From positions 1 to 59,628 of the forward strand of contig JBBDQN010000003.1 of the NCBI GenBank assembly GCA_040905905.1: a stretch of 59,628 nt of DNA, read 5' to 3'. Positions 1-6,644 of the stretch are shown in pieces. Position numbers and translations under genes: made by a program. Position 1 is the stretch's first letter. The number at the start of each line of letters is the position of its first letter. Origin of the DNA: JAICND01 sp040905905. Lineage in GTDB: Bacteria > Actinomycetota > Acidimicrobiia > Spongiisociales > ZC4RG35. The notes below the pieces were generated by a model that saw only the letters and a list, made by a program, of their open reading frames with translations, did no database searches and was not told where the DNA came from.

Positions 1-1
1 C

Positions 2-316
2 GCCCAGATGACCGCACTCCTCGCCCTCAAGGAACCGATACCCATGAGTCAGCTAGCCGAAGCTCTCTCATGCGACCGATCCAACATCACCGGTCTGATC
101 GACCGTCTCGAACAACAAGACCTGGTGACACGTCGAGAGGACCCCGCCGACCGCCGAGTCAAAATGCTCGTCCTCACCGCCAAGGGCAGGAAACGCCGCG
201 CCCAGATCCAAGAACACGTCTGGGGCCGCCTCCCCAACGCAGTCGGGCTCACCGACACCCAACTCGCTCAGCTAGGCGCCATCCTCAACGCGAAACCAGA
301 AGAGACGATCCTCTGA
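2..316 (+). CDS. MarR-family transcriptional regulator, 5' end outside window
   Basis: The reading frame is open from the first base, so the N-terminus lies upstream of the window. About 104 residues remain. They hold the winged helix-turn-helix of the MarR family: a recognition-helix region reading SQLAEALSCDRSNITGLIDR, then the beta-wing with the family signature DPADRR (D-x-R-x-x) and a following LTAKG strand. The C-terminal dimerisation helix is short. Such proteins repress or activate genes for small-molecule stress or efflux and are often released by phenolic ligands. The target here is not visible. The neighbour on the right is a broken flavin monooxygenase gene on the other strand. 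Confidence 0.85.
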   Translation, partial: AQMTALLALKEPIPMSQLAEALSCDRSNITGLIDRLEQQDLVTRREDPADRRVKMLVLTAKGRKRRAQIQEHVWGRLPNAVGLTDTQLAQLGAILNAKPEETIL

Positions 317-372
317 CGGTTGCGACTACTGAACCCGCATGCTGCGGGTCAGGCAACCGCACCGCGATGAGA

Positions 373-840
373 TCACGAGGCAGCGTCGTCAGCTTCGAGC
401 AGGCTGACCACCTCCCCGACCGCGTCACGTCCCCCACGATTCGCTCCCACCGTCGACTGCGCGGCCCGAAGCCGATCAGATGCACCCGTGGTTCTTCCTC
501 CACCCGGGTGCCCCGCATGGTGATCCCGCCGAGGTCGTTGCGTAGGTGGAGTGGGTCGAGGTGGCCGAGAGCGGCCTTGAACCCCGTCGCCCACAGAATC
601 ACATCGATCGGGGTGAACGAGCCATTCGCCTAACGAACCCGATCCGATTCGATCGCAACGAACATCGGCCGTCGCTCCAACGCGCCCCGCTCCTTGGCGG
701 CCACCGCGTATGGCGTACAAGCGAAACCCGTAGACGAGACGACAGAGCCCGTGGGTCTGCTCGCTTCGACGTCGGCGGCCACCTTGGCGACGATCGCTCG
801 GCCGGTGATTGCGGGACCAAAATCGTGTTCGGGAACACCG
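373..840 (-). pseudogene. decayed flavin-containing monooxygenase (C-terminal part)
   Basis: Reading the minus strand from about 840 downward gives the C-terminal half of an FAD/NADPH monooxygenase of the FMO/Baeyer-Villiger type. The segments are AKERGALERRPMF, then FTPIDVILWATGF (the family ATG motif), then RVEEEPRVHLIGFGP, then STVGANRGGRDAV. Two lesions break it. An in-frame TAG at 630-632 stands where the family usually has Trp before A-N-G. A one-base frameshift near 475 separates the GFGP segment from STVGANRGG. The NAD- and FAD-binding N-terminal regions are not seen. The gene is therefore almost certainly non-functional, unless the lesions are assembly errors. It sits between a partial MarR gene and the tRNA-Val scar. 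Confidence 0.65.
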
Positions 841-988
841 GTTCGCGGCGGGTATACCGAGGGTGCCGACGAGGCGGCGGCGGAGGGGCTCAATTCGCAG
901 GTCGCGTCCTATGCGCGTCCAAAGCGTGACCAGGGCGCCGTCGTCCGACTTCCGAGAACGAAGAGAGCCAAGCAGAAGCGCGGTTTCT

Positions 989-1027
989 GTGGGCGTTGAC
1001 GGGCTCGAACCGCCGACCTCTTCCTTG
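989..1027. repeat. 39-bp direct repeat of the tRNA-Val 3' half
   Basis: These 39 bases are identical to 1147-1185, which covers the discriminator base, acceptor 3' strand, T arm, variable region and 3' anticodon stem of the tRNA-Val gene. The sequence beyond 1027 diverges and cannot form the 5' half, so this is not a second tRNA. A duplicated tRNA 3' half is the usual footprint of site-specific integration by a tyrosine recombinase. Only 119 bp separate the copies. The minus strand between them reads WSAFGPRQKFLAPT followed by a stop, which could be the tail of a lost integrase, but I cannot confirm that. Confidence 0.7.
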
Positions 1028-1147
1028 GTGAGGAACGCGCAACATCAGGTGGGCGCAAGGAACTTCTGGCGCGGACCAAACGCGGACCACGATAAGTGGA
1101 CTCAAGGCCTGAAGCTCGGAGAACTCAGTAATGACAGGCGTTTCCGG

Positions 1148-1220
1148 TGGGCGTTGACGGGCTCGAACCGCCGACCTCTTCCTTGTAAGGGAAGCGCTCT
1201 TCCAGCTGAGCTAAACGCCC
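1148..1220 (-). tRNA. tRNA-Val (anticodon TAC)
   Basis: The minus strand folds as a complete 73-nt cloverleaf. The acceptor pairs GGGCGTT with AACGCCC and is followed by discriminator A. The D arm is GCTC/GAGC with an 8-nt AGCTGGAA loop. The anticodon stem is CTTCC/GGAAG around the loop CTTACAA, giving anticodon TAC (valine, GTA). The T arm is GGCGG/CCGTC (with a G-T pair) around TTCGAGC. CCA is not encoded. Its 3' half is duplicated at 989-1027. Confidence 0.95.
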
Positions 1221-1560
1221 CAGACTCGCGTCACGACGCCTTTCTTACCGGAAACCCCCGCCACGCGGGGCTTTCGGGCCTCTCGGCGCCACGCACAGTT
1301 TCCCACGACCTGGTCAGTTGTCGCGCCCAAGACCGCCGCAGCAGTCCATCCGAGGCTTCCTGCGCGCCCCGAACGCGCCCGAAAACGTGGCCAGTCGGGA
1401 CTCCCAGGCTGAAGTAGCGATTTCGTACGCTTCCCGACTGTCGAGTCGACCATGATCACCGTCTACCTGCAGCGACCACCTCGACATTTTCCGGTGTCAT
1501 GTCACCGGATGGGACCCTTCCTGGCTGGCCGTCGGTTTACTGGAGGGTCACCTCGTCTCG
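1221..1560. other. gene-free stretch
   Basis: No credible coding region is visible on either strand between the tRNA 5' end and the stop of the lipoprotein gene. A compact inverted repeat at 1256-1270 (CCCCGC, 3-nt loop, GCGGGG) could act as a weak terminator for the minus-strand lipoprotein transcript, but it has only three T residues after it on that strand. Confidence 0.4.
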
Positions 1561-2127
1561 CTACATCCGACCGGCGGCGAACTCTCCAATCTTCTTTGAG
1601 GCCTCGATTGCCTCCTCCGCGGAGAGGTCGGCGCCTCCCGAGATGCTGATGACGACCAGACTGTCGCCCTTGAGCACCAGGAGCCCAGTGTTTTCCACGA
1701 TGGATGCCTTGTCGCCGATTCCGGGCACCTCGATCGATGCGGGGTCGGCCGTGAGGGCGTCGAAGATGGATTGGGCCTGATCGAGAGTTAGGGACCACGC
1801 AGTCAGCGGATCACCGGCGTCGCTTTCGACGATGCAGTTGTCCGGCGGCCCCTCGAGGACCGAGGTCGTAACCGACGCCACGTTGAAGATTCCGGCAAGC
1901 TCATCTGCGGTGACAAGCTCGCAAACACCTGCCGCCGTACCCCCGCCGCCGCCCGCTGGCACAGTGGTGACGACGGTCGACGCCGAGCCCTCACCGGTGT
2001 CTCCTCCCGACGTCGCAGTGGGGGCCGCCGGCGCCTGGGTACTCGTCGGGGCGGCACCGCCTCCGCACCCGATAACGATGAGCGCCCCCAGACCAAATAC
2101 TGCGATACCCCGGACCCTACTGCGCAT
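1561..2127 (-). CDS. secreted lipoprotein, DUF3558-like
   Basis: The 188-residue protein has an N-terminal Arg pair, a hydrophobic segment and a lipobox ending IVIGC at residues 17-21, so it should be lipidated and anchored outside the membrane. Residues 23-65 form a low-complexity Thr/Ala/Gly/Pro linker. The remaining globular part begins CELVTADELAGIF and ends with a helix, resembling the DUF3558 type of small actinobacterial lipoprotein (inference from pattern, not certain). Two cysteines in this part, at CELV and DNCIV, could pair. No function is known. It stands alone, divergent from the sigma factor gene. Confidence 0.75.
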   Translation of the reverse strand: MRSRVRGIAVFGLGALIVIGCGGGAAPTSTQAPAAPTATSGGDTGEGSASTVVTTVPAGGGGGTAAGVCELVTADELAGIFNVASVTTSVLEGPPDNCIVESDAGDPLTAWSLTLDQAQSIFDALTADPASIEVPGIGDKASIVENTGLLVLKGDSLVVISISGGADLSAEEAIEASKKIGEFAAGRM

Positions 2128-2425
2128 ATGCCTCGCAACTTATCTAACTCTCTACTAGATCGCACCAGGGAAATCCCTGGGTTCTGAGTGGTCGATATCT
2201 CCACCTGTCCGTGGAGTTTCGCCCATGTTGCTGTTACGCCGGAGGAGCCCTTCCAGCTGAGCTAAAACGCTCTCTGATTTGGTTGTTTCTAAGAAATGAG
2301 CCGCTCGCCCTCCACCAGATCATCAACTTTGCCTCCAAAGCCGCCGATAGTCATCTCGGAACGAAAAAACGGCGGCCGGGCCCCAGATTTGGCGCCTGTC
2401 CGCCCAGGGCAAGTTTGACGAGGGT
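2128..2425. other. divergent intergenic region with a tRNA-like scrap
   Basis: This lies between the lipoprotein gene (minus) and the sigma factor gene (plus) and should hold both promoters. On the minus strand 2250-2266 is identical over 17 nt to the D-arm region of the tRNA-Val at 1199-1215. The rest of the cloverleaf is missing, so it is a remnant, or a chance match to the conserved D arm. An A-run lies at about 2363-2368. No further gene is visible. Confidence 0.4.
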
Positions 2426-3355
2426 ATGAGCAGATTCATCGACGGCGACTCAAGCGAAGAGGCCATCCGCCAGTATCTGGATGGCATTGGAACCTACGCC
2501 CTGTTGACCGCAGAGGAAGAAGTGGTCTTGGCCAAGGCTATCGAAAAAGGCCGTCGGGCCGAGATGGCGCTGCCTTCCTCGAATGGCGATCAAGCCGAAA
2601 GGGCCAAGCTCGAAACCTTGGCCGAGGCTGGCGAGATGGCCCGGCGTCGTTTTATCCAGGCCAACCTCCGCCTGGTCGTTTCGATCGCCAAGCGGTATCC
2701 CAACTCCGGTCTCCCTTTCCTCGACCTGATTCAGGAAGGCAACCTCGGTCTCATCAGGGCCGTCGAGAAGTTCGAGTACCGCAAGGGTTTCAAGTTCTCG
2801 ACCTACGCCACCTGGTGGATCCGCCAGGCGATAACCCGCGCCATCGCCGACAAGAGCCGGACCATCCGGGTCCCGGTCCACATGATGGACACGATCACCC
2901 AGATGCAGACCGCAGAGAACACTTTGATCAAGCGTCTGGGACGGTCACCGAGCGACGCCGAGATCGCCGAGGAGGCCGGGCTTACGGTGCACAAGGTCAA
3001 AGAAGCCAAGCGGGTTGCTCCCGAGCCCATCTCATTGTTCGAACCGGTGGGTGAGGACAACGCCACGATCGGCGACTTCATCGAGGATCACGACGCCGCC
3101 ATTCCCTTCGAGCTCGTCGTTGCGCGGCTCAACCAGGATGATCTCCGTATGGTGCTCGGCCGACTCAACGAGCGCGAGCGGTCCGTCATCCAGATGCGCT
3201 ACGGCCTCGACAACCAGGAGCCCAAAACGCTCGACGAGGTCGGCCGTCTTTTCAACGTCACAAGGGAGAGGATTCGCCAGATCGAATCCAAGGCGCTCGC
3301 CAAGATGCGTCATCCGTCTTCGCCCGGGAAGCTGAGACGTCTAGCGGTCGGGTGA
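2426..3355 (+). CDS. RNA polymerase sigma-70 factor, primary (group 1/2) type
   Basis: The 309-residue protein carries region 1.2 (about 11-45, IRQYLDGIGTYALLTAEEE), region 2 (about 74-144, with NLRLVVSIAKRY, DLIQEGNLGLIRAVEKF and the -10 recognition segment STYATWWIRQAITRAI), region 3 (about 153-228) and region 4 (about 240-297). The -35 recognition helix-turn-helix is TLDEVGRLFNVTRERIRQIE. It lacks the long acidic region 1.1 of housekeeping SigA/HrdB, so it could be the housekeeping factor of a short-sigma lineage or a stationary-phase paralog. The ATG follows a GACGAGG box. It converges on a WhiB7-like gene across a shared bidirectional hairpin. WhiB7 is known to work by binding the principal sigma factor, so the pairing is suggestive. 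Confidence 0.95.
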   Translation: MSRFIDGDSSEEAIRQYLDGIGTYALLTAEEEVVLAKAIEKGRRAEMALPSSNGDQAERAKLETLAEAGEMARRRFIQANLRLVVSIAKRYPNSGLPFLDLIQEGNLGLIRAVEKFEYRKGFKFSTYATWWIRQAITRAIADKSRTIRVPVHMMDTITQMQTAENTLIKRLGRSPSDAEIAEEAGLTVHKVKEAKRVAPEPISLFEPVGEDNATIGDFIEDHDAAIPFELVVARLNQDDLRMVLGRLNERERSVIQMRYGLDNQEPKTLDEVGRLFNVTRERIRQIESKALAKMRHPSSPGKLRRLAVG

Positions 3356-3373
3356 AAACCCGAAGGTGGGAAG

Positions 3374-3405
3374 CAAGGGCCCCGGTCTGTTGACCGGGGC
3401 CCTTG
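3374..3405. terminator. bidirectional hairpin between sigma factor and whiB7
   Basis: CAAGGGCCCCGGTC pairs perfectly with GACCGGGGCCCTTG over 14 bp with a 4-nt TGTT loop. It lies between two converging stop codons (3355 and 3410), where it can end transcription from both sides. There is no long T-run, as is common in high-GC actinobacteria. Confidence 0.85.
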
Positions 3406-3409
3406 GCTA

Positions 3410-3712
3410 TCAGGCCGACCGGACCAGCTCAAGCAGATCCTGCCGGCTCGCCTCGACCGGCAGCTCCCTCTCAGACCGTCTTGGTCGACCTCTTGCTCGT
3501 TTTCGATGGAAGGGCTGGCCATCCCAGAAGATGACACCGCCCCACACTCCCCAATCACATCCTTCCTGAAGAGCCATCTCTAAACAGGGCAGACGCACCG
3601 CGCACTGCGCGCAGATCGCCTGGGCCGCGGCCAGTTCGTCGGGTCGTTCGGAGAAGAACAGCTCGTGCTGGCCGCTTCCCACACAGTTTCCTTGTTTCAA
3701 AAGTTGGTTCAT
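3410..3712 (-). CDS. whiB7: WhiB7-like iron-sulfur transcription factor with AT-hook
   Basis: A 100-residue WhiB protein. Four cysteines (C10, C34, C37, C43, the last three as CAQCAVRLPC) should hold a 4Fe-4S cluster, and the family turn W-G-V-W-G-G follows at 54-59. The C-terminal tail contains RGRPR (74-78), the AT-hook that distinguishes WhiB7 from other WhiB paralogs. WhiB7 binds the principal sigma factor and AT-rich DNA above the -35 box to activate intrinsic drug-resistance genes. The chosen ATG has GAGAGG 8 nt upstream; a GTG 10 codons earlier is less likely because it would place that Shine-Dalgarno inside the gene. Upstream on the same strand lie an intrinsic terminator, a leader ORF and a TTGACA promoter, the layout of whiB7 attenuation. 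Confidence 0.85.
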   Translation of the reverse strand: MNQLLKQGNCVGSGQHELFFSERPDELAAAQAICAQCAVRLPCLEMALQEGCDWGVWGGVIFWDGQPFHRKRARGRPRRSERELPVEASRQDLLELVRSA

Positions 3713-3742
3713 CGTTGGATCCTCTCGTCTGTGGCGGAACAC

Positions 3743-3776
3743 AAAAAAGGCCGCCGGGGTGGTTACTCGGCGGCCT
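3743..3776 (-). terminator. intrinsic terminator (attenuator) in the whiB7 leader
   Basis: On the minus strand AGGCCGCCG pairs with CGGCGGCCT (9 bp, 11-nt loop), followed directly by six T residues. This is one of the few textbook intrinsic terminators in this high-GC window. It sits inside the transcript, between the leader ORF stop and the whiB7 start, where it can only work as an attenuator. Confidence 0.85.
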
Positions 3777-3802
3777 GGGGAGGGTTGTTTCCTACGAGGG
3801 TG

Positions 3803-3937
3803 TCACTCGAGGTGAGGCCGCCTGTGGTTGGCGAGGAAGTCGGTAGTAGCCGACAGGCCGGTGAGAACATCGACCCGCGCCGGACCGGCTCCCTTGGGGA
3901 GCGCAATAAATGCTTTCGGGCGCAGGCACATTCTCAT
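3803..3937 (-). CDS. whiB7 leader peptide (uORF, 44 aa)
   Basis: The ORF starts at ATG 3937, four nt after an AGAGG Shine-Dalgarno (3942-3946), and about 20 nt after the expected transcription start. It runs 44 codons to TGA at 3803. The peptide begins MRMCLRPKAF and ends HRRPHLE. It is neither hydrophobic nor domain-like, as expected for a peptide whose translation, not product, matters. Codons 38-41 contain the antiterminator arm (3815-3823). A ribosome completing the ORF would therefore cover that arm and let the downstream terminator form. A ribosome stalled earlier would leave it free. The family precedent is whiB7 of mycobacteria and Streptomyces; the coding call here is from sequence layout only. 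Confidence 0.75.
   Translation of the reverse strand: MRMCLRPKAFIALPKGAGPARVDVLTGLSATTDFLANHRRPHLE
3815..3823 (-). promoter_or_regulatory. antiterminator arm competing with the whiB7 terminator
   Basis: On the minus strand this reads AGGCGGCCT. Eight of its bases (GGCGGCCT) repeat the 3' arm of the terminator at 3768-3776 region's partner strand, so it can pair with the same AGGCCGCC 5' arm (3769-3776). The two pairings exclude each other, which is the core of an attenuation switch. Confidence 0.7.
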
Positions 3938-3963
3938 GAAACCTCTATGAGTTCGACCCCGGC

Positions 3964-4003
3964 ACAGTAAGCGACCCGCTGAGAGGGTGTCAAGGCATTT
4001 ATG
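3964..4003 (-). promoter_or_regulatory. whiB7 leader promoter with AT-rich upstream block
   Basis: On the minus strand a consensus TTGACA (3993-3988) is followed after 18 nt by TACTGT (3969-3964). Four bases before the -35 lies CATAAAT (4003-3997), an AT-rich block in an otherwise GC-rich region. WhiB7-activated promoters are known to carry such a block just above the -35 for the AT-hook, so autoregulation is likely. Confidence 0.75.
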
Positions 4004-4017
4004 CAGGCTGTGGATAG

Positions 4018-5538
4018 TCAGCCGACGGCTGCCAGCAGCGCTTCCAGCCCGCTGGCCCGATTTGGGCCCAGATCCACCCGCAGGATCCGCCGGCCCCTCT
4101 CTTTGAGTGCCAGATAGTCACCAAGTGCCTGAGCGGCGATGATGCGGCCAAAGCTTGTGGCGCCGTCCGGCACCGGCAGATCATTCATCGTTTGGTCGAC
4201 AATTTGCAGGAAGACACCTGTGTTCGGGCCTCCTTTGTGCAACTGACCGGTGGAGTGGAGGAACCTCGGTCCATAGCCAGCCGTAGTGGCGGTGCCGGAT
4301 CGATTCCCCACCCGGTGGCGCAGCCGGGCAATCTGGTTGTCGGTGGCATCATCAGAGGGCAGATAGGCGTGGACCGCGAAGTAGTCCCCCGATCTGATCG
4401 AGGCGAGAAGGTCGTCCATCCGGTCGGCCAACACTGGTGAAAAGAAGTCGAGCAGATCGACCCGCACCGGCTCGGAGTCGAGGGCCTGACGCGCCCGTTG
4501 TTTGGCTAGCTCCACGTCGGGCTGGTCAAACGGATGGACACCCAGGATCTCGCCCGCCACAGCGGTAGCGATCTCGGCGGTGAGCATCTCGGCCCCCAGC
4601 GCCAACCGGTCGGGCAAGTTCCGGCGCAAAACCGGATGACCCCTGGGTGCCGTGATCACCGGCTCGGCGGCCAAGCGGATCTCCGTGAACAGACGGTCAG
4701 TCTCGTAACGGTCGAGGGGAGGCTCACCGGCCACCGGGACAATGCCTCTGCCATCCTTACCGAGGCTTTCGGCAACCAGTTGCTCGAGCCAGGAAGGAAA
4801 GCTGCGGAGACCAGGCGAGGTCAGAAATGTGAGCTTGTCGCGGCCGCTGAGAGCCTCCGTGCCCCAACTCACGCCAAGGTTGACGGCCTCCCCCCAGTCC
4901 AGATCGACGGCGCTCTCGAGAAGGCGGGTGAGGTCGGCTCCGATCAACGCAGCCGGGAAGAGCCCGAACGGGGTAAGGGCGGAGAACCTGCCCCCGACGT
5001 TGGTGGGAGCGTTGATGACGGCCCGAAACCCCCGTTCCCTGGCGAGGTGTTCGAGGGCTGAGCCGGGGTCGGTGATTGCGACAAATCGTCGGCCGTCGCC
5101 TCCGGTCTCCTGCCAGAAGTATCGGAAGCCGGATAGAGTTTCGAGTGTGGTCCCGGACTTAGAGGAGACCACAAATAAAGCGCTGCGTGGGTCGATGGTT
5201 TCCCGGACCCGTCGCACCTGATCAGGGTGGGTCGAGTCGAGGACAGTCAGACTCGGATATCCGGAGCCCACCCCCAGCACGGACGCGAAGACTTCGGGGG
5301 CGAGCGAGGAGCCGCCCATACCCAGAAGCACGACATGGTCGGTTGGGTCCGCTATGAGCTCGGCTGCCAGCGACTCGAGACGACCGACCTCGCCGGCCAT
5401 CGATGTCGGAAGCTCGAGCCATCCGAGTCTCTCGGCCAGCTCAGGGGTCCCCGGAGGACCCCAAATGGACGGGTCGCCCACCCGCAGGCGACCGGTGAGC
5501 TCCCGCCATCGCTCTTTGGCTGTCACCCCTTCGACCAC
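4018..5538 (-). CDS. pgi: glucose-6-phosphate isomerase
   Basis: The 506-residue enzyme interconverts glucose-6-phosphate and fructose-6-phosphate in the cytosol. The first SIS domain shows VVLLGMGGSSLAPEVF and the phosphate-binding SSKSGTTLETL. The second SIS domain and C-terminal part include TAGYGPRFLHSTGQLHKGG, a family signature carrying the catalytic His. The sequence resembles the isomerase half of the transaldolase-isomerase fusions seen in some bacteria, but no transaldolase domain is present. The start is GTG at 5538; another GTG four codons later has a better-placed GAAGGGG box, so the first few residues are uncertain. The whiB7 leader promoter begins only about 15 nt after its stop. 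Confidence 0.93.
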   Translation of the reverse strand: MVEGVTAKERWRELTGRLRVGDPSIWGPPGTPELAERLGWLELPTSMAGEVGRLESLAAELIADPTDHVVLLGMGGSSLAPEVFASVLGVGSGYPSLTVLDSTHPDQVRRVRETIDPRSALFVVSSKSGTTLETLSGFRYFWQETGGDGRRFVAITDPGSALEHLARERGFRAVINAPTNVGGRFSALTPFGLFPAALIGADLTRLLESAVDLDWGEAVNLGVSWGTEALSGRDKLTFLTSPGLRSFPSWLEQLVAESLGKDGRGIVPVAGEPPLDRYETDRLFTEIRLAAEPVITAPRGHPVLRRNLPDRLALGAEMLTAEIATAVAGEILGVHPFDQPDVELAKQRARQALDSEPVRVDLLDFFSPVLADRMDDLLASIRSGDYFAVHAYLPSDDATDNQIARLRHRVGNRSGTATTAGYGPRFLHSTGQLHKGGPNTGVFLQIVDQTMNDLPVPDGATSFGRIIAAQALGDYLALKERGRRILRVDLGPNRASGLEALLAAVG

Positions 5539-5584
5539 GTCGGGAGTATGGCAGCGGCCGGACGGGCGCTACCTTCGCGGCGAG

Positions 5585-6004
5585 ATGAAACGCCTGTTTG
5601 GGGTGATGGTGATTTTGGTAGCAGCGCTGGCCGTTGCCGCCAAGGTGATCCTGCGATCCCGCGTCGACGAAGACCTCGACGAAGCCGACCTGGCGGTGGT
5701 CATGACCAGCGCTACCTACCGTCCGACCGCACATCCTTACCTGGGGGCGACGGTTCTGGTGGTAGCAGGCGTGGCCGAGATCGACTTGACGCAGGTAGAG
5801 CCCGCCCCCACCGGTATCGAACTGGCCCTATCGATGTGCGCCGCCAGGCTGCGGGTCACGGTGCCCAGCACCTGGAACGTGTCGGTCGAGCTGGAGCAGC
5901 GGAACTCTGATGTCCGCCATCCATCGGAACGAACCTCCGATGCCCCCTGGCTGCGGATCATCGGACGGGCGTGGTTCTCAGCGATCGAGGTCGTGCAGGC
6001 CTAG
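5585..6004 (+). CDS. membrane-anchored protein with LiaF-like sheet, unknown function
   Basis: A 139-residue protein: MKR plus one hydrophobic helix (about 5-22), then an acidic linker and a beta-rich tail with VLVVAGVAEIDLTQV and AARLRVTVPSTWNVSVEL. That repeating hydrophobic pattern resembles the cell-wall-active LiaF/DUF2154 sheet of the protein at 7982, but much shorter. The ATG at 5585 has no clear Shine-Dalgarno; TACCTT lies 9 nt upstream, so translation may be near-leaderless. It is divergent from pgi and converges on a two-component system that belongs to a PspC/LiaF module, which hints at a shared envelope role (inference). Confidence 0.6.
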   Translation: MKRLFGVMVILVAALAVAAKVILRSRVDEDLDEADLAVVMTSATYRPTAHPYLGATVLVVAGVAEIDLTQVEPAPTGIELALSMCAARLRVTVPSTWNVSVELEQRNSDVRHPSERTSDAPWLRIIGRAWFSAIEVVQA

Positions 6005-6011
6005 AGGGCGT

Positions 6012-6644
6012 TCAAACTATTCGGCGGTCGCTCGCCCAGCGCGCCAGCTCATGGCGACTGCTCAGCTGGAGCTTGCGCAGGACCGCCGACACATGGGTCT
6101 CGACGGTTTTGACCGAGAGGTTGAGGCGGGTCGCCACCTGTTTGTAGGCGAACCCGCGTGCTATCAGTCGGAGAACCTCTCGTTCCCTCGGCGTGAGCTG
6201 ATCGAGTTCGGCGTCCACTGCCACTGGCAGTCCTCCGGCAAAGGCGTCGAGGACAAACCCGGCCAGACGGGGAGAGAACACTGCATCACCGGCCTTGACT
6301 CGATCGATCGCCTCAGCCAGGTCGTTGGCACTGATCGTCTTCGTCACATAACCGCGGGCTCCAGCCCGGATCATGGCGATCACGTCCTCGGCAGCATCCG
6401 AGACCGACAGAGCCAGGAACTTGATATCGGGGTTGGTCTCGGTGACAGCACCGATCACCGCCAGTCCTCCCCCACCCGGCATGTGGACATCGATCAACAC
6501 AACGTCGGGGAGTGTTCGCCTGATCTGGGTGATTGCCTCGTCGACATCGGAGGCCACACCCACGATCTCCGCTCGGCCCTCGAGCTCGGCCTTGACGCCG
6601 GAGAGAAAGAGCTGATGGTCGTCGACGAGAAACAGGCGGGTCAT
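6012..6644 (-). CDS. NarL/LuxR-type response regulator of the PspC module
   Basis: The 210-residue protein has a receiver domain (about 1-120) with the acidic pair DD at 8-9, phospho-acceptor D52 in VVLIDVHMPG and the switch residues LALS and K in YVTKTI. The C-terminal LuxR helix-turn-helix contains LTPREREVLRLIARG and LSVKTVETHVSAVLRKL. The ATG at 6644 overlaps the kinase stop (ATGA), so the two are translationally coupled. It probably activates the divergent PspC/LiaF-like genes, as in LiaSR/VraSR-type envelope stress circuits. Confidence 0.93.
   Translation of the reverse strand: MTRLFLVDDHQLFLSGVKAELEGRAEIVGVASDVDEAITQIRRTLPDVVLIDVHMPGGGGLAVIGAVTETNPDIKFLALSVSDAAEDVIAMIRAGARGYVTKTISANDLAEAIDRVKAGDAVFSPRLAGFVLDAFAGGLPVAVDAELDQLTPREREVLRLIARGFAYKQVATRLNLSVKTVETHVSAVLRKLQLSSRHELARWASDRRIV

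Noticed and set aside
989..1045. A second tRNA-Val gene
   Set aside because: Only the 3' half is present; the 5' half cannot fold.
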